Part shown: in pieces, positions 10,407 through 22,817 of the stretch
Position numbering within the stretch: position 1 is the stretch's first letter
Layout: each line of letters begins with the position of its first letter
NCBI GenBank assembly: GCA_020226215.1
Contig: CM035236.1
Coordinates: forward strand, 57,411,057-57,475,056
Origin: Sindora glabra
Lineage: Eukaryota > Streptophyta > Magnoliopsida > Fabales > Fabaceae
Direction: 5' to 3'
Length of the DNA: 64,000 bases
Notes under the pieces: model-generated
What the model was told of the DNA's origin: nothing
What the model saw: the letters and a program-made list of their open reading frames with translations, nothing else
The model's database searches: none
Made by a program: the position numbers and the translations under genes

Positions 10407-11540
10407 TGTAATACCTCAGGTTAATGTTTAATTTATTTAGTTAATATTTAGTTTTAAATTTATTTTCCTTTTTAAAACAATTCTAGAATATTAAAAATGA
10501 TACTGATGATAATATTCAAACTATATATGTTTTTGTTTTTATATAGCTATCATTGATTCAAGACTAGTCTAATATAATTTTTACAAGAAATTTCTTGCAA
10601 GATTGAAAATAATTTTAGTGAGCATGGGTGTAAGGAATTATAAAATAATTTATTTGTATTTGACAAATTATTTCTGGGAGTTGTAGAAGTTTAAAATAAT
10701 TATTTTAGGATTTTTAAATTTATCAGCTACTATAAATATATATATGTATATATTAGGGGAAGATTAAAAAATAATGCATTAGGTGAAATTTTAAATAAAA
10801 TAAGTTTTATGGAATTGAATTACTAAATACATGAATGGTTAGGATTTTTTTTAGAATAAAAATAAATGGATGAGATTAAAGCGAACATGGGATTATGGCA
10901 CACTACAATACACATAATAAAAAGCCTTTAACTTATTTTTAACGATTTCTCTCTCCTCCCTTTTATTTTTTATAGATGATATCCTTCTCTCACCCACATG
11001 CTTGGCTCCCTTTCTCGTCTCTTTCAATAACTTCACTTTGTTTCTTTCTTTCCCTCTCTTTTTCTTTTTTTTCTTAATTATCATTTCCCTTGTTTGTTTG
11101 GCCATAAAGCTTCTATTTTGGGATGTCTCCATCATGTGCATCTTCTTACTTGATTGTTATTTGTTGTCACTACAAAGGGGTCACAGAGCAAAGTGAGTTA
11201 TGGCAGCAAGTGGGAGCTAGAACTTTCTTGATCTCTAGTGCCTCATCTTTCTTTATTCACTCTTTAACTACCTCATGTTGTTCTAGCTCTTAGTAAGCTT
11301 CCTCCTAGAAGTATGAAGAGTGGTAAAGGATACCAATCTACATCTCATGATAGCAACTACTAGCTGCTACTTTCTTCTACCCTATTGGAGTTCTAGCCAC
11401 CTTATCACCATCAACAAGCTCTAGCCGAGCCTTTTTAGTATAGGTGAGCATGTTTATGTTATAAAAAATTAATATTTATGATGTTTTGCTGGTTGATTTA
11501 AGAAAAACCCATTTGGGTGTTTTTGACACATATGATGATG
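10407..11540 (+). mobile_element. Decayed gypsy-type LTR, family T copy 1
   Basis: The segment starts TGTAATACCTCAGGTTAA and aligns by eye with the LTR at 53328 over about 1.1 kb: a shared start, 'ttagttaatatttagttttaaattt', 'gaatattaaaaatgat', and the leader-like 'cactacaatacaca' (10900) followed by a CT-rich run. The minus-oriented solo LTR at 19902-20771 belongs to the same family. The 3' end is not defined; visible homology fades near 11540. It is heavily CpG-depleted, unlike the copy at 53328. Short frames inside (10893-11141, 11002-11196) come from the CT-rich leader and are not genes. Confidence 0.65.
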
Positions 11541-13640
11541 CATATAAAAAATATCATTTTTATGTTATAAAATGCTAAAATAGAATGATTAAAGTATGAA
11601 TGGACTATCTTATTCTATTATTATGGCAATTCATGCATGATTCAAAGAAACCCACTTTTATACATATTTGAGATAGGTGATAATAGCTTAGAAAAATACA
11701 ATTTTTATGGCATAAAGCGTCTAACTAACATGAATTTTAATCATTTATATTTATATTCTATATCTTCTACATTCTATATCTATAGTCTAATTAGTTCTAT
11801 TCTTATCTTAACATATAAAGCATAATACTCCTTTCCAAATGACATTCTATTATTACTCTTTTTTCACATGTCAATCTCAATAGTCTTTATTTTTTTTTCA
11901 AATTTTTTTTCAAATTTTTTATTTTCATCTCACTTATAAGGTAGTAGGTTGAGATTTCCTTGACAATTATCTTTATTCAAACAAGTAAAAGAAGTTTTGG
12001 AAGACATTCAATTTGGAGACAAGGTAATAACTTCCTAACATATCATTATTATTGGTAGCCCATGCCATCCTCTAACTTTCTTGCTTGAATATGTACCTTT
12101 CCTTTGATTTGCTTCTTCTAAATGCCTTTCTATGACTTTTGACTTCACCACCATCGTAGATTCACAATCAAATTAGGTGTTGCTTGAAGTTGTCACCATT
12201 TGTTATTAATAGGCATTATTGAGTTATTAACTTCCAAACTAAGACTAAATGTTAATTTTATATTTTACTAATTTTATCAATTTAAAAAAATATTTTGATA
12301 AAATTTGCTACATCATAATACTTTTAGTAGAAAACATCTAAATGAAAAATAAATATTCCTTTTATACTCTTTTATTTTTTTTCATTAATTTTAGCTATTT
12401 CATATTTTATTTATTGAAATATTTTTTTAAAATGGTAAAGGCATTGATGCAAGATCCTCAATTGAGAAAGTTCAAATTTATATATTTAATTTTAAATTTT
12501 AGATTATACTATAACACTTGCCAAAAAGATCATATTTGTACATACTAATGCAATTTTTATAATTTTTTTATATTTTCATAAATTTTTTCTTAAAATCATT
12601 TTTATATATAATAAAATTTTAAGAATTGCAGTGTAGCTTTGATTAATAAAATTATAACATTTTGTGTATTTGTTACACATAGTTTAAACAAATTTCTAAG
12701 TTTTTATGAAAAATCTACAAGAGCTTATACATAAAGTTGCAAAATATATGTTAAACCTGCATAAATAGTTATGAATATATTAATCTGTACTAAAACATTA
12801 ACTTTGAATTTTGATCAAAAGAATATCAATGTATTAAATATTGAAGAATAAATTTTAAAAATTTTGATGTTGTAATTTGTTTTTGACAAGATTTTATATG
12901 TTAAAATCATTAAATGATCAATTAATTACTAATGTCATTCTTTACCAAAAACCAAATTACAAATGTCATTAAAAAATTTGCGTTCACCAAATTCTTTAAA
13001 TGAATAAAAGGGCAAAATTATGCTCACTCATTTTGAATTATTTATTACTTGTTGTGTATAGAAAATATTATCATCAATAAACTTGTTCGAATGTCATTTA
13101 TTTTAAAAAAAGGTAGAGTCACATTACCAATTACTAAGAGATGAAGGATAAAAGAATAAAGTAAAAATTAAAGACATCTACAAGTTAAAATTTATAGAAA
13201 AACCTAAAAAATAGAGAAAAATCATCATAAACTAATAGTGAGTTCATCATTACATAAATATTAATCAAATAATACTGAATACAATAGTATGCAAAACTAT
13301 TAGGACTGTCTCAAAATTGAAGTAGGGGTGTAGTATATCATTCAATCTTATCATATTTCAATATATTCAAATTCTAAAATTTAATATATGCATATATTAC
13401 ACTATTTAATATATCCTAACAAAAATTTAGAAGTTTGATGTCTTTTTTTGCACATACTTATCTGAGTGTTGCTCTGCCATTATTTCTTTCTTGGATTACC
13501 ATTAATTGGGTTTTCATTTACTTTACAAAATGAAAAATTTTAATCCTAGAATTATTGATTTGATGTCTAGTTTTGTGATATTTTATGTTTAAGAATAAAA
13601 AATAAAAAAAGAAAAAGAAAACACTTAGAGGGCTAGTATA
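11541..13640. other. No recognisable feature
   Basis: Two kilobases of AT-rich DNA. A minus-strand stretch at about 12010-12200 has a weakly protein-like feel, but it lacks a continuous frame and any known motif. Frames of 60-70 codons at 11637-11825 and 12342-12548 are AT-rich and hydrophobic with no family resemblance. Confidence 0.4.
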
Positions 13641-13857
13641 TTTTGTATTGTAGACCTAACAACTAACTAGGCTCTAATAGATGAATCTTGTATGATTTCC
13701 TATTCTACTAAGTTTAGGTTCCTTGGGCACTTTAAACATTGAGACATTTTCTAAAAGTTATTAGTAGGTTTTTACTTTGATAACTAATGATAGTCCCATC
13801 AATTACAATGCATAGATAAGGTAGGAAAAATCGATTGAGAAATAGTCAAGATGATGA

Positions 13858-14560
13858 AGATTGATGCAATGATATATAGAAGAAATACATTGGTATAAAC
13901 AAGATCAAAGAAGCTAGAAAATTAATAAGACATAAAAATTTAACAAGATTCAACTTTTAGTCTACCATGCAAGTGAAGACAAGAAGTAAATCCATGAAAT
14001 GGATTAAGAGAAAGAATACAAATAACATAAGAACTCTCAAATTCATACCCTAAAATACATAGAAAAATATCTTATAATATATGTACTCTTTATTCTCAAT
14101 AATCTCACTAAAGTAAAAGCTAATTATGGAATCTTAAGTCACCTACATATGGGTGATAAATACAAACTCTTTCAACTTCTCTCGCAAACAAACCTTGCAT
14201 AATACAAGTATTTATAATCTAAATTCCCTGCTAAAGGGAAATTTTGATTTAATCATAATATTTATTAATAGGATTTATTAAACTTGATTAGAGTCCTTAT
14301 CCAATCAAAATTCAAACTTAAATAAGATGAAGATAAAATTAGGAGATTATGTTATTTAACAAAAAAATAGGATTTGTGTTAAAATCCTAATAATCTCCAT
14401 CATGACATAAATTCTATCATTAAAAGTTTTGAAGCTTTGAATCTAGTAGCTCTATCAAATTAACTTTGAATAAAATTTTCTCCATGATGAGAAATGTTTT
14501 CAACACTCCACTTTCTATGGGGTACTTGCACTATTTGTGCATCAAATTTGGTTCATCTTC
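13858..14560 (+). mobile_element. Copia-type LTR repeat, copy A
   Basis: It aligns with 18060-18566 continuing at 21891-21950. Shared segments include 'attggtataaacaaga', 'aagaactctcaaa', 'aataatctcacta', 'ctaattatggaatctta' and 'aaacttaaataagat'. The order of a 'tttaacaagattcaac' segment (compare TTTAACGTGGTTCGGC of many plant copia LTRs) and then 'actctcaaattcataccc' is what suggests a Ty1/copia LTR. That is recall of LTR style rather than a search. Termini and duplications are not resolved. This uninterrupted copy is the control showing that copy B was split by the CACTA element. Confidence 0.55.
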
Positions 14561-16161
14561 TCTATAAAGAGTTCTTAAAAAATATTAGAAATACAAAATA
14601 GAACTATTACTAAAATAAAATCTAGGATTAATAAACTCTAAAATAGATTTATGTAAAAAATGCTTCAATCAAGGTGAACACAATATTAAAATTAGCCAAT
14701 ACTAGTAAAACTAAAACTAGAATCAAGAAAAAATTGATTTAAAACCTAAAACCTATCAAAGTTAAGATTAAAATCCATAGCTTAGTAGAATTAGAATTAG
14801 AATCTAGCTAGAATTTAACTAAAACCATATTCAAATTGAACATAAACCAAAACTATGCTCTATATATCCTACTAATACCATCAAGAAACTATTACAAATC
14901 CTTAGAAATATCAAATCTTGTAAACATAGAAGTTTTGTAATTTGATAAACTCAAAATATGACACTTGAACACCTTAAACACTAGGTAGCATTCTAGCCTA
15001 AGTCTTATTATCTTAAAGGCCCTTATTAGCATAGGCCTCACTCTTTCACCTACCTTGACCTACAATTAACTTGACTAAGGTCTAAATTATCCTTTAAAGC
15101 CTTTATAGGCCAACCACTAACTTAACCATAGTAGGAGTTGGTGTTGCATTTCCATTACAATCTTCATTCCTATCAATTCTAGTACATCTCTTATTACTAC
15201 GAGGTCTAGCATAGCTACCGCGATGACCACCTTTATAAATAGGTGATTAAGGCCTAGTAGATGTCTCATCAAATGCATCATTTACATCATTCCTTCTAGC
15301 TTAAGCACGAGTCATAAGTGGTATCTTCATTATAACATAATAAGAGTTCATAACTTACAAATGGCTTAATTTAACTTACTTTAAGAATAAAAGAATGTTA
15401 AATAATCTATCATGCCTTTAATAGTGACATGATTATGAAAATGATTGGCAACATTATCATAATTGTGACCCTACTGAAGGACATTTACTCTACAACTATA
15501 GGGAAACCTAAAGCTCCAATACTAGTTTTGTCATAACCTAAGCAAAAAGACATGATCAGTGCATGATCTTATTGAACACCTATATAAGCTAGGCCATGCA
15601 AGCCTTTACTACACTTAATCACTTGTACTTAGTACCTATTACTCACATCTTATCAAATATTCATTTATCTATTTATACACCTAGCAATCTAATCTTGGAC
15701 TTCTACACTTTGATCATCAATGTATTGTGCACATTATTAGCATATTGATTTGACCCATCATAGGCTTTCATCTTCAATCATCATTTAAACATAGCATTGA
15801 TTCTTATAATTATAAATGTAAGCTTTTTACATACCTATAATCAATTATGACATAACAAAAGCGAGATCCTATTGATAAGTTGTAGAGCACTTCTAAAAGT
15901 TTAAAACATGTACTTAATAAAAATAACAACTTTAACATCTTGCCTAAATTGACAATGTGTGCAACTTACCCTATATATGTCACCTTTTTATCTATGGCGC
16001 CAAGGATGACATACCTAAAATTTTATTTTTATTTGAAAAATATAGAAAGACATATATGTAAGTCATTAACTTAGTGAGCAAATAATATTCACTCCAATAG
16101 AATTAGGTTAAGCTAAGACATGAGCTTTTCCTAAAAAACTTAAAATTAGAATTAAAGCTAG
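14561..16161 (-). pseudogene. Leader and possible gag start of a minus-strand gypsy-type element
   Basis: This is the internal side of the LTR at 16162-17830. Reading minus from 16161, an AGCTTTAATTCTAATTTTAAG segment resembles the 'AGAGC TT..GGTTTAAG' context that follows a Met-tRNA primer site, but the TGGTATC part is missing. About 850 bp further, a minus ATG at 15315-15313 opens a basic segment (MTRA, one stop, ARRNDVNDAFDETS, then GGHRGSYARPRSNKR). This is compatible with the poorly conserved N-terminus of a gypsy gag. Stops follow quickly and no zinc knuckle, protease or RT is found, so the rest of the element is deleted or unrecognisable. The assignment is tentative. Confidence 0.35.
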
Positions 16162-17830
16162 TGTAATGCCCCTATTAACTAAGGTTTGAATGAAGGTGTA
16201 CTAAGGCTAAGGTCATCACTATTGCTGGCTACAATTTCTAATTAGTCTTTTCCTAAAACAAGTTTGTAAAATAAATTTATTAAATAATAAAAATAATAAT
16301 CATGGAAAACATTTTTACAAAAGAAAATTTGTTGGTAAAAATTTTCAAATAACTTAGCTATGGTTAAAATATATTCAAGCCATGAATGTTCCATCTTAAT
16401 ATAGTTCATATAGGTTCCATCTATAAGCCATTGATAAATAATCTATCAAAGTTTCTAACTCTTCAATCATCATACAATTTCATATTTCATTTTCAAATGT
16501 ATTGATCATTTCATATTCCTTAATTTAAAACCATCACATCATTTTGCAAAATCATAGCCTTTTAACATATTAAACAATCATGTTTCATAAACATCTCATT
16601 TTTAATAGAACAACTCACATAAACCATTTAGATCATCTTACTAACATTTTAATCATATTTCTTATAAACATAACTTAAAAGAAGATTTTCAAAATGCTTA
16701 TCCCAAGAGTATGTAGAGCTCTATCATATATAAGGAAGTAAAATATGGAAAAATTATAATAAATCAATAGACAATGAAAATAATGATTTGAAAATATAGA
16801 ATTAGTTAGGAAACATAAAAACATGTTATAATGCATATTATCTACACACAACAATAGACATTTTTTTAAGCTCGACTTCACAGAACCTTCTATGACTAAT
16901 TAAAGCTTCTAGGTGGCATTTTTAGACCTTCAACTAGCACTAAATAACATTTAAATCATTAATCAACTTATACATACACCAGACTTCTAATATTTATTTC
17001 TATATCAAAAACCCCAATTTTAGGTCCTAAGCCTTATTATGAATAACATCTAATTCTTGCTACTTGTCACCGAATCTAAGCTAATCAAACCTTTAATCAT
17101 GAGAATGATCCTTAGAATTACCTTTCTAGAGTGATGAATTAATGATTTTAGTGTGGGTCATCTTGGGATTTTTCTACCATGCTTGTCCACAAATTGAAAC
17201 TAAAATATTCCTGAAGTTTTGTGGGTACTTAACAAGGATCAATGAACAAATGGAGGAAATCATTGGTAAATTTAAAAAATTTTCTTGGTTTCCATCATTA
17301 GAGAGTTAAAGAAAGAGAAAGTAAGCAGAAAGCTAGCAATAAAAGGCTGGCATCGAGATGCCTTATTGCTTGACAATCTAGAGAGATAAGAAGGGGAAAA
17401 GGGAAGTTTAGTTGACTAGATGGGATGCATTTGGCTAACAAGATAACAAGCTCTTAGCTTAGACTTTTTTGGGTCTTGATTACTCCTACACAGTATTTCC
17501 ATTTATTTTCATTTATATCTTAAGTAAATGTCCTTATTTATCTATAATTTATATTTTAATCTTGATTTACTTAAGACATAATGGAAATAAGGAAATACTC
17601 CCATTTCAATTAAAATAAAATATGAAAAAAACTCCAAAGAATTAAAATTTAATTTTGGATTCTAATTCAAAATTACAAAATTTGACAATTTTGTAAATTT
17701 TTAAGTCATTAAAAAATAACTTAAAGATGTCTAAAGTTTTATTAAAAACTATATTTAGGTAAAAAAAATCAAATCAACTATTGCTAGGATTTTTATTTTT
17801 GAAATAATATATATTTTATATTGCGCCCCA
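16162..17830 (-). mobile_element. Gypsy-type LTR, 1669 bp
   Basis: On the plus strand the segment begins TGTAATGCCCCTATT and ends TATATTGCGCCCCA. Both ends carry the 'GCCCC'-type termini common in plant Ty3/gypsy LTRs, arranged as imperfect inverted repeats, with TG...CA limits. Flanking 5-mers (gctag and atgaa) do not match, which fits a 5' LTR attached to an internal region rather than a solo LTR. Orientation is inferred as minus from the leader-like sequence below 16162. The 68-codon frame at 16675-16881 is LTR sequence. Confidence 0.55.
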
Positions 17831-18059
17831 ATGAAGTTCCTAAACTTAGAAAATTTTCAAGAAATTCTAGATAACTTAGCTCATCAGTAATATGAACTAA
17901 ACAAATTAGAAATATGGTAAGGCTTTAATAAGTCTATAAAATGATAATGATTGAAGGTTAATCAACATAATCTTAAATCCATAATAATTCTATCTACCAT
18001 TATACTTCACTATGTTGTATCTTGTCTACCTATTAATGGTAGAACCCTTACACCAATCA

Positions 18060-18259
18060 TATATGAAGGTAATGCATTAGTATAAACAAGACTAAAGAAG
18101 TAGGAAAATCAATAGGATGTAGAAAATTAATTTGGTTCAACTTTTGGCCTATTTTGTGGATAAAAACAAAAAACAAATCCACTAAATAAATTAAAAGAGA
18201 AATCACATACAATATAAGAACTCTCAAACCCGTACCTTAGATACACTTAAAAATGCTTT

Positions 18260-18354
<95 letters not shown>

Positions 18355-18566
18355 TTTGCTTTTAATAATCTCACTAAAAAAGTAAGAACTAATTATGGGA
18401 TCTTAAGTTATTTCCCATAAGTTGACAAATACAAACCGTTTCATTTCATAAACAAGCCTTCTAAAGGATAAGTTTAACTTGATCATAATAGTAAATAATA
18501 AGATTTATCTAACTTAAGTAGAGTCTTAATCTAAAAAGATTTAAACTTAAATAAGATAAATATAAA
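18060..18566 (+). mobile_element. Copia-type LTR repeat, copy B (left part)
   Basis: Homologous to copy A at 13858. Homology runs up to 'gataaatataaa' at 18566, stops at the CACTA insertion, and resumes at 21891. It contains a 90-bp AT dinucleotide run that copy A lacks, so the run expanded after the copies separated. Confidence 0.55.
18263..18352. repeat. (AT)45 microsatellite
   Basis: Forty-five uninterrupted AT dinucleotides. Copy A of the same LTR repeat has only 'aatatatgta' at the equivalent place. The array is self-complementary and may extrude as a hairpin or be misassembled in length. Confidence 0.98.
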
Positions 18567-18659
18567 CACTACTATAGAAGTGCAAATCTTCTTTAATGGA
18601 TAAACATTGATGTCGATAAAAAGCAAAATCGATTTCTATATTGATGCAATGGCATTTTT

Positions 18660-19430
18660 GACATTATTAGAACTAATAAGATAACAATTAATAAATATAA
18701 TTGATGTTTATTTTTACATGATGAAAATTTTGAAATTATTAAGAAACTTAAGATGATAGTAACTTAATTGATGTCATAATATATGACATTTGATGTTTGT
18801 TAGGAAAATGAAGAAACTTAAAGCATTAGTTTTAAAATTAACTAACATATATTTGAATATGGTGATAATTTTGAAATTATTAGAAAACTTAAGATGGTGA
18901 TTTATTTTACTTAACTAACATTATAATGCATAATATTTGAAAGTTGCTTGGAAAATAAGGAAACTTAGGGTAGAATTAACTTATATTTATTTGGACATGA
19001 TAACATTTTTAAAATTATTAAAGAAACTTAAGATATCAATTTTTTTACTTAATTAACATCATAATATATGATATTTGAAGGTTGTTAAGAAAATAAGAAG
19101 ACTTAAAATATTAATTTTAAAATTAATTAACATCGATTTAGACTTGGTGGCATTTTTAAAATTACTAGAAAACTTAAAACCTTAATTTTTTAACTTAACC
19201 AATATCATAATGTATGACATTTAAAGCATTGGGAAAATGAGGAAACTTGAGACATTCATTTTGAACTTAATTGACATTTATTTGAACCTAGTGTCATTTT
19301 TAAAATTATTCAAAAACTATTTACTTAACCCATCTTAAAATGTATGGCATTTGAAAGTCATTGGAAAAATAAGGAACCCTGAGATATTAGTTTTAGAATT
19401 AACTAAAATCTAAAAGTATTACAAAAATAT
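18660..19430. repeat. Subterminal tandem array of the CACTA element, ~140-bp units
   Basis: The anchor 'ttgaaattattaagaaactt' and its variants recurs at about 18731, 18872, 19010, 19157 and 19291, giving periods of 141, 138, 147 and 134 bp. Each unit contains 'aacttaa(t/c)..a(t/c)atcataatgtatgacatttgaag', a run of '(g)gaaaataagga(a)actta' and a 'ttagttttaaaattaact' segment. CACTA elements characteristically carry subterminal repeats that bind their transposase. That role is inferred here. The opposite end does not show a comparable array. Confidence 0.8.
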
Positions 19431-19901
19431 GGTAAAAACCCTAGACATAATAACATATTTACACTATAAATAAAATTATTAGGAATGAATATGGAGAAGG
19501 CATAGGTAGGGGATTAAGCCCCATGTACCAATCCCCATTTCAAAATATTCTATCCTTCCCCATCTCTATATCCATCTAGGTAAAGTTTTTAATATTTATC
19601 CGCATCCTTATCCAATATCCAAATCCTCATACCCTTCCTATTTTATTTAAAAGATGCATATAATTTTTTTAATAAAAATTAAATATATCCAATTATTTTT
19701 ATCATATTTATTCAATTAAAATTTATCTGTATCTTATTATATTTACCACATTTATCTATATCTTATTAATTATCTTTTAATAGAAAAATAATTACTTAAA
19801 AATTCTAATAATACTAATATAATAAATAATAATATGAATTCTTTTATTAAAGTTTATCTTTAAAAACTTTTTATATTTAAATTAACTGATTATATATATA
19901 A

Positions 19902-20771
19902 TGTCATGACCTATCTTAATCGTGACCGGCATGAATTCTATTATTGATCTCCACAAGCCTTAATATTTTTTCTCTATTTTTACCTACCAGGAGTTTCTAA
20001 ATTTCAAAGAGACTTTAAAATTTCATTTTAAGTTGTTGTAGAAAAATGGACAAAGTCTTCCCTATTTTTAGATACTTCCTAATGACTACATGCCCTATAA
20101 TTCAAATCTTGTTTTTATCCAGATACAACATAATGAAATTTGTACACACAACACAGTACAATTTCAAATTTACAAATATATAACAATCCAACAATCATGT
20201 AATTCAATAGACTTTCTATTAAAAAGTTGATTCGAATTTCAAATGGAACCCAACTATCAAATCTCCTTAGTAAGGCAATCTTGTTTCTCCATGGATGCAG
20301 TAAACTTAACACTTAACATGAAAACATTGAAAATAGAACAAAGTGAATTAAAAGATATTATCCCATGCTTCTTGCACATTACAATCTCACTCTTCTTGTT
20401 AGATCTTAACCCTTCATTAAATTCATCTCAAATATTTTCCATAACTAATTTTATTTAAAACCTCAAAAATTCCAAACCTTAATGATTCTCAAGAATAACT
20501 TATTAAATAGAGATTTTAATCATAATTACTAAAAAAATATTTAACTTATATAAAAAAATTCTTTATAAAAATCAATTCAACTATCGTTAAGTTAATAATA
20601 GCCATATAAAAGAGTAAATAAATTTTGAATATTATCATAGGAATCATTTCCAATAATCCAAATTAATTAATATGAAAAAATAATTACAAATTAAATATTA
20701 ATTGAATAGGTACTTAATTATCCACAACTAACAAAAATTATAAAACTTAAAATTTTACTTGGGACATTACA
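19902..20771 (-). mobile_element. Solo LTR, family T copy 3, nested in the CACTA element
   Basis: The plus strand reads TGTCATGACCTATC at the left and GGGACATTACA at the right, so on the minus strand it starts TGTAATGTCCC and ends GGTCATGACA. The flanks are TATAA (19897-19901) and TATAG (20772-20776), a 5-bp duplication with one mismatch. From its minus-strand start it aligns with the LTRs at 10407 and 53328 (a shared 'taattatggat.aaa' segment, 'atatggc.attattaactt', 'aagaat/aattttttat.taagttgaaa'). It gives the family a full length of about 870 bp. No internal region is present. The two overlapping 65-71-codon frames near 20115-20458 are not genes. Confidence 0.75.
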
Positions 20772-21890
20772 TATAGTTTTAGTTTTTTTTAATTATATAA
20801 TAAAATTTATAAATAAATATACATTATTTTATATTATTTAATTATATAGTATATAATATAGGTACAGGGAGGGTTAGATAGTATAATCCTTGCACCCATA
20901 GTGGCACTTGATAAATTTCACACAAAATTCCCTTGTATCTATTTCTATTTTCAAGATCTTATACTTGTATCCAAATAGGTAAAAATTAAAGGTACTGACT
21001 AGGTATGGGCCAAATTGCCATCCTTACTCATTATCACTCTCACTCTACCTTTTATTCATTTTTAAGCTTAATCCCTATCTTTACCTAGCTCTCTTTGCAA
21101 AAACATAAATATCCTTTTGTCCTTCACCACATCTTAGTGAACTACTATTACTCCTTAAACTAGCACTAAGCTTGAAGCAAATACTCTTAATATTTCAAAC
21201 TACTAATTTAAACCATAAGAGATGTCTTTCTTGCTTCTATTTCTTAAATCTTTATCTTTTCTATTTTTTATCTTTTATGCATGTTTTTATTAGAGATTTG
21301 TGTTTGTATTTCTTTTGTATAACTTTAAAGGTTATATTTAAGTGTTAAATGCTTATTATATGTTTGAAAAAAAAATTATAGTGGAGACAAATATGTTTGA
21401 TCAACAATTACAAATGGAGAAAAAGTTCATGAAAATGGCTATTTTTTAAGATTCTAGGAAAGGTAAAATGTCTTTGACTTTTGTAGATGAATAGGTCAAA
21501 AAATTTACATGAAATCAACATAAAATTTACTTAAAACAAATAAACAAGTAAAAACTTATGGCTTTTCAAAATTTTTAGCTCAAAATACATGTATTTAGTA
21601 GGATGCTAAGTGTATTAAATTTTTATTGCAAAGGAAGCTAAAAACTAACATTAAAAAAATTAGGAAAATATTTGACATCTTTTACTAATAATTAATGTAA
21701 AATGTAAAAAATAGAATAAAATATTTTGAAAAGAAAAGAAGTTGGTTTTTAGTGAAAAAAATTAATGTGATAACTATTTTTTACATTAATTATATAACTG
21801 ATATCATAATAACAAATATACAATGATGATCAAGTGTAAGTCGAAAATTAATGTGTAAGCTATGAACATTTGATGTCAATTAGAGTAGTG

Positions 21891-21950
21891 AAAATTAAGA
21901 AATTATTCTATTTAACAAAAATAAAATTTGTGTCAAAATCATAACAAGAT
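21891..21950 (+). mobile_element. Copia-type LTR repeat, copy B (right part)
   Basis: Sequence resumes homology with copy A ('ttatttaacaaaaaaatagga' compared with 'tctatttaacaaaaataaaa', then 'tttgtgt.aaaatc') immediately after the CACTA element and its AAA duplication. Homology fades near 21950. Confidence 0.6.
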
Positions 21951-22817
21951 ATGATTTACTATTTTTATTTTCTTTTAACTATAGCCAATACATATAGGTG
22001 TCTTATTTATAATTGTGCATTTGGTATTCTTATTATTATGTAAGTTTAATTAGTAATTTTAACATTAACCTCTTTTGTTTGAATTTGAATTTGCATATAA
22101 CAAAAGCACATTACAATTTTAAAGCTTTTTTATGAAATAGTTACAATATTTTTTAACAAATAATTATAATATATATAAAATTTTTCATTAAAAAATTAAA
22201 AATATGCACCAACTATCTATTTCTTTTTACATTGTAAAAATTATGAAATTTATGTATTTCATCTTTAATAACCATTGTTGTCTAAAATATGCATTTTTAA
22301 TTTAATTTCATGTATTTTTCTTGATTATTTGAACTTATGTAAGGATTCTCCTAATATTTGAATGAAAATGTGTGCTTTAATATCTATCTATCTATCTATC
22401 TCATAATAATGGTCAAATATTTAATTTACTTTAATTCTTTTACTAAATGATTCAAACTCAAACTAAAAGAATATAACAAATTTTTGAATTCAATTTCTAC
22501 ACCAATACATTCACTTGCTAATCACTACTTGATTATTGAAATTGAATGGTTAGTAGACTTTGATTTAAGTCGTCTAATTTATTATGGGGATTTGATAAGG
22601 CTTTCTTTAGAAAAAATTAGAAAGAGAGAAATGCAAGGGTTAAAGAATTAAGTAGTTTTAGAATTAATATATATATATGTTATACAATTTGAGTAAAATT
22701 AAGTTGTGCTTATTGGTTATTACATTTTGGTCATAACTCTAGGCATGGTTTTCCTACTAAATTAGAAAAGTTACATAATTTCACTTTTTCACTTTGAATG
22801 ATAGCAAATTAACTTTA
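21951..22817. other. Unassigned AT-rich sequence with a (TATC)5 microsatellite
   Basis: The only defined item is a TATC tetranucleotide run at 22381-22402. No element termini or reading frames are supported. Confidence 0.5.

Larger units (their letters stand above)
18567..21890. mobile_element. CACTA (EnSpm/CMC) non-autonomous element, TSD AAA
   Basis: The left end is CACTACTATAGAAGTGC and the reverse complement of the right end is CACTACTCTAATTGACATC, so both termini start with the CACTA hallmark followed by a similar base pattern. Flanking triplets are AAA at 18564-18566 and AAA at 21891-21893, the 3-bp duplication typical of this superfamily. Removing the element and one AAA restores alignment with copia LTR copy A, an independent confirmation of the borders. 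It carries a five-unit subterminal tandem array and a solo LTR at 19902-20771. No transposase (TNP2/TNPD-like) frame is visible, so it is non-autonomous: 3324 bp, about 2.45 kb without the nested LTR. Confidence 0.88.
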
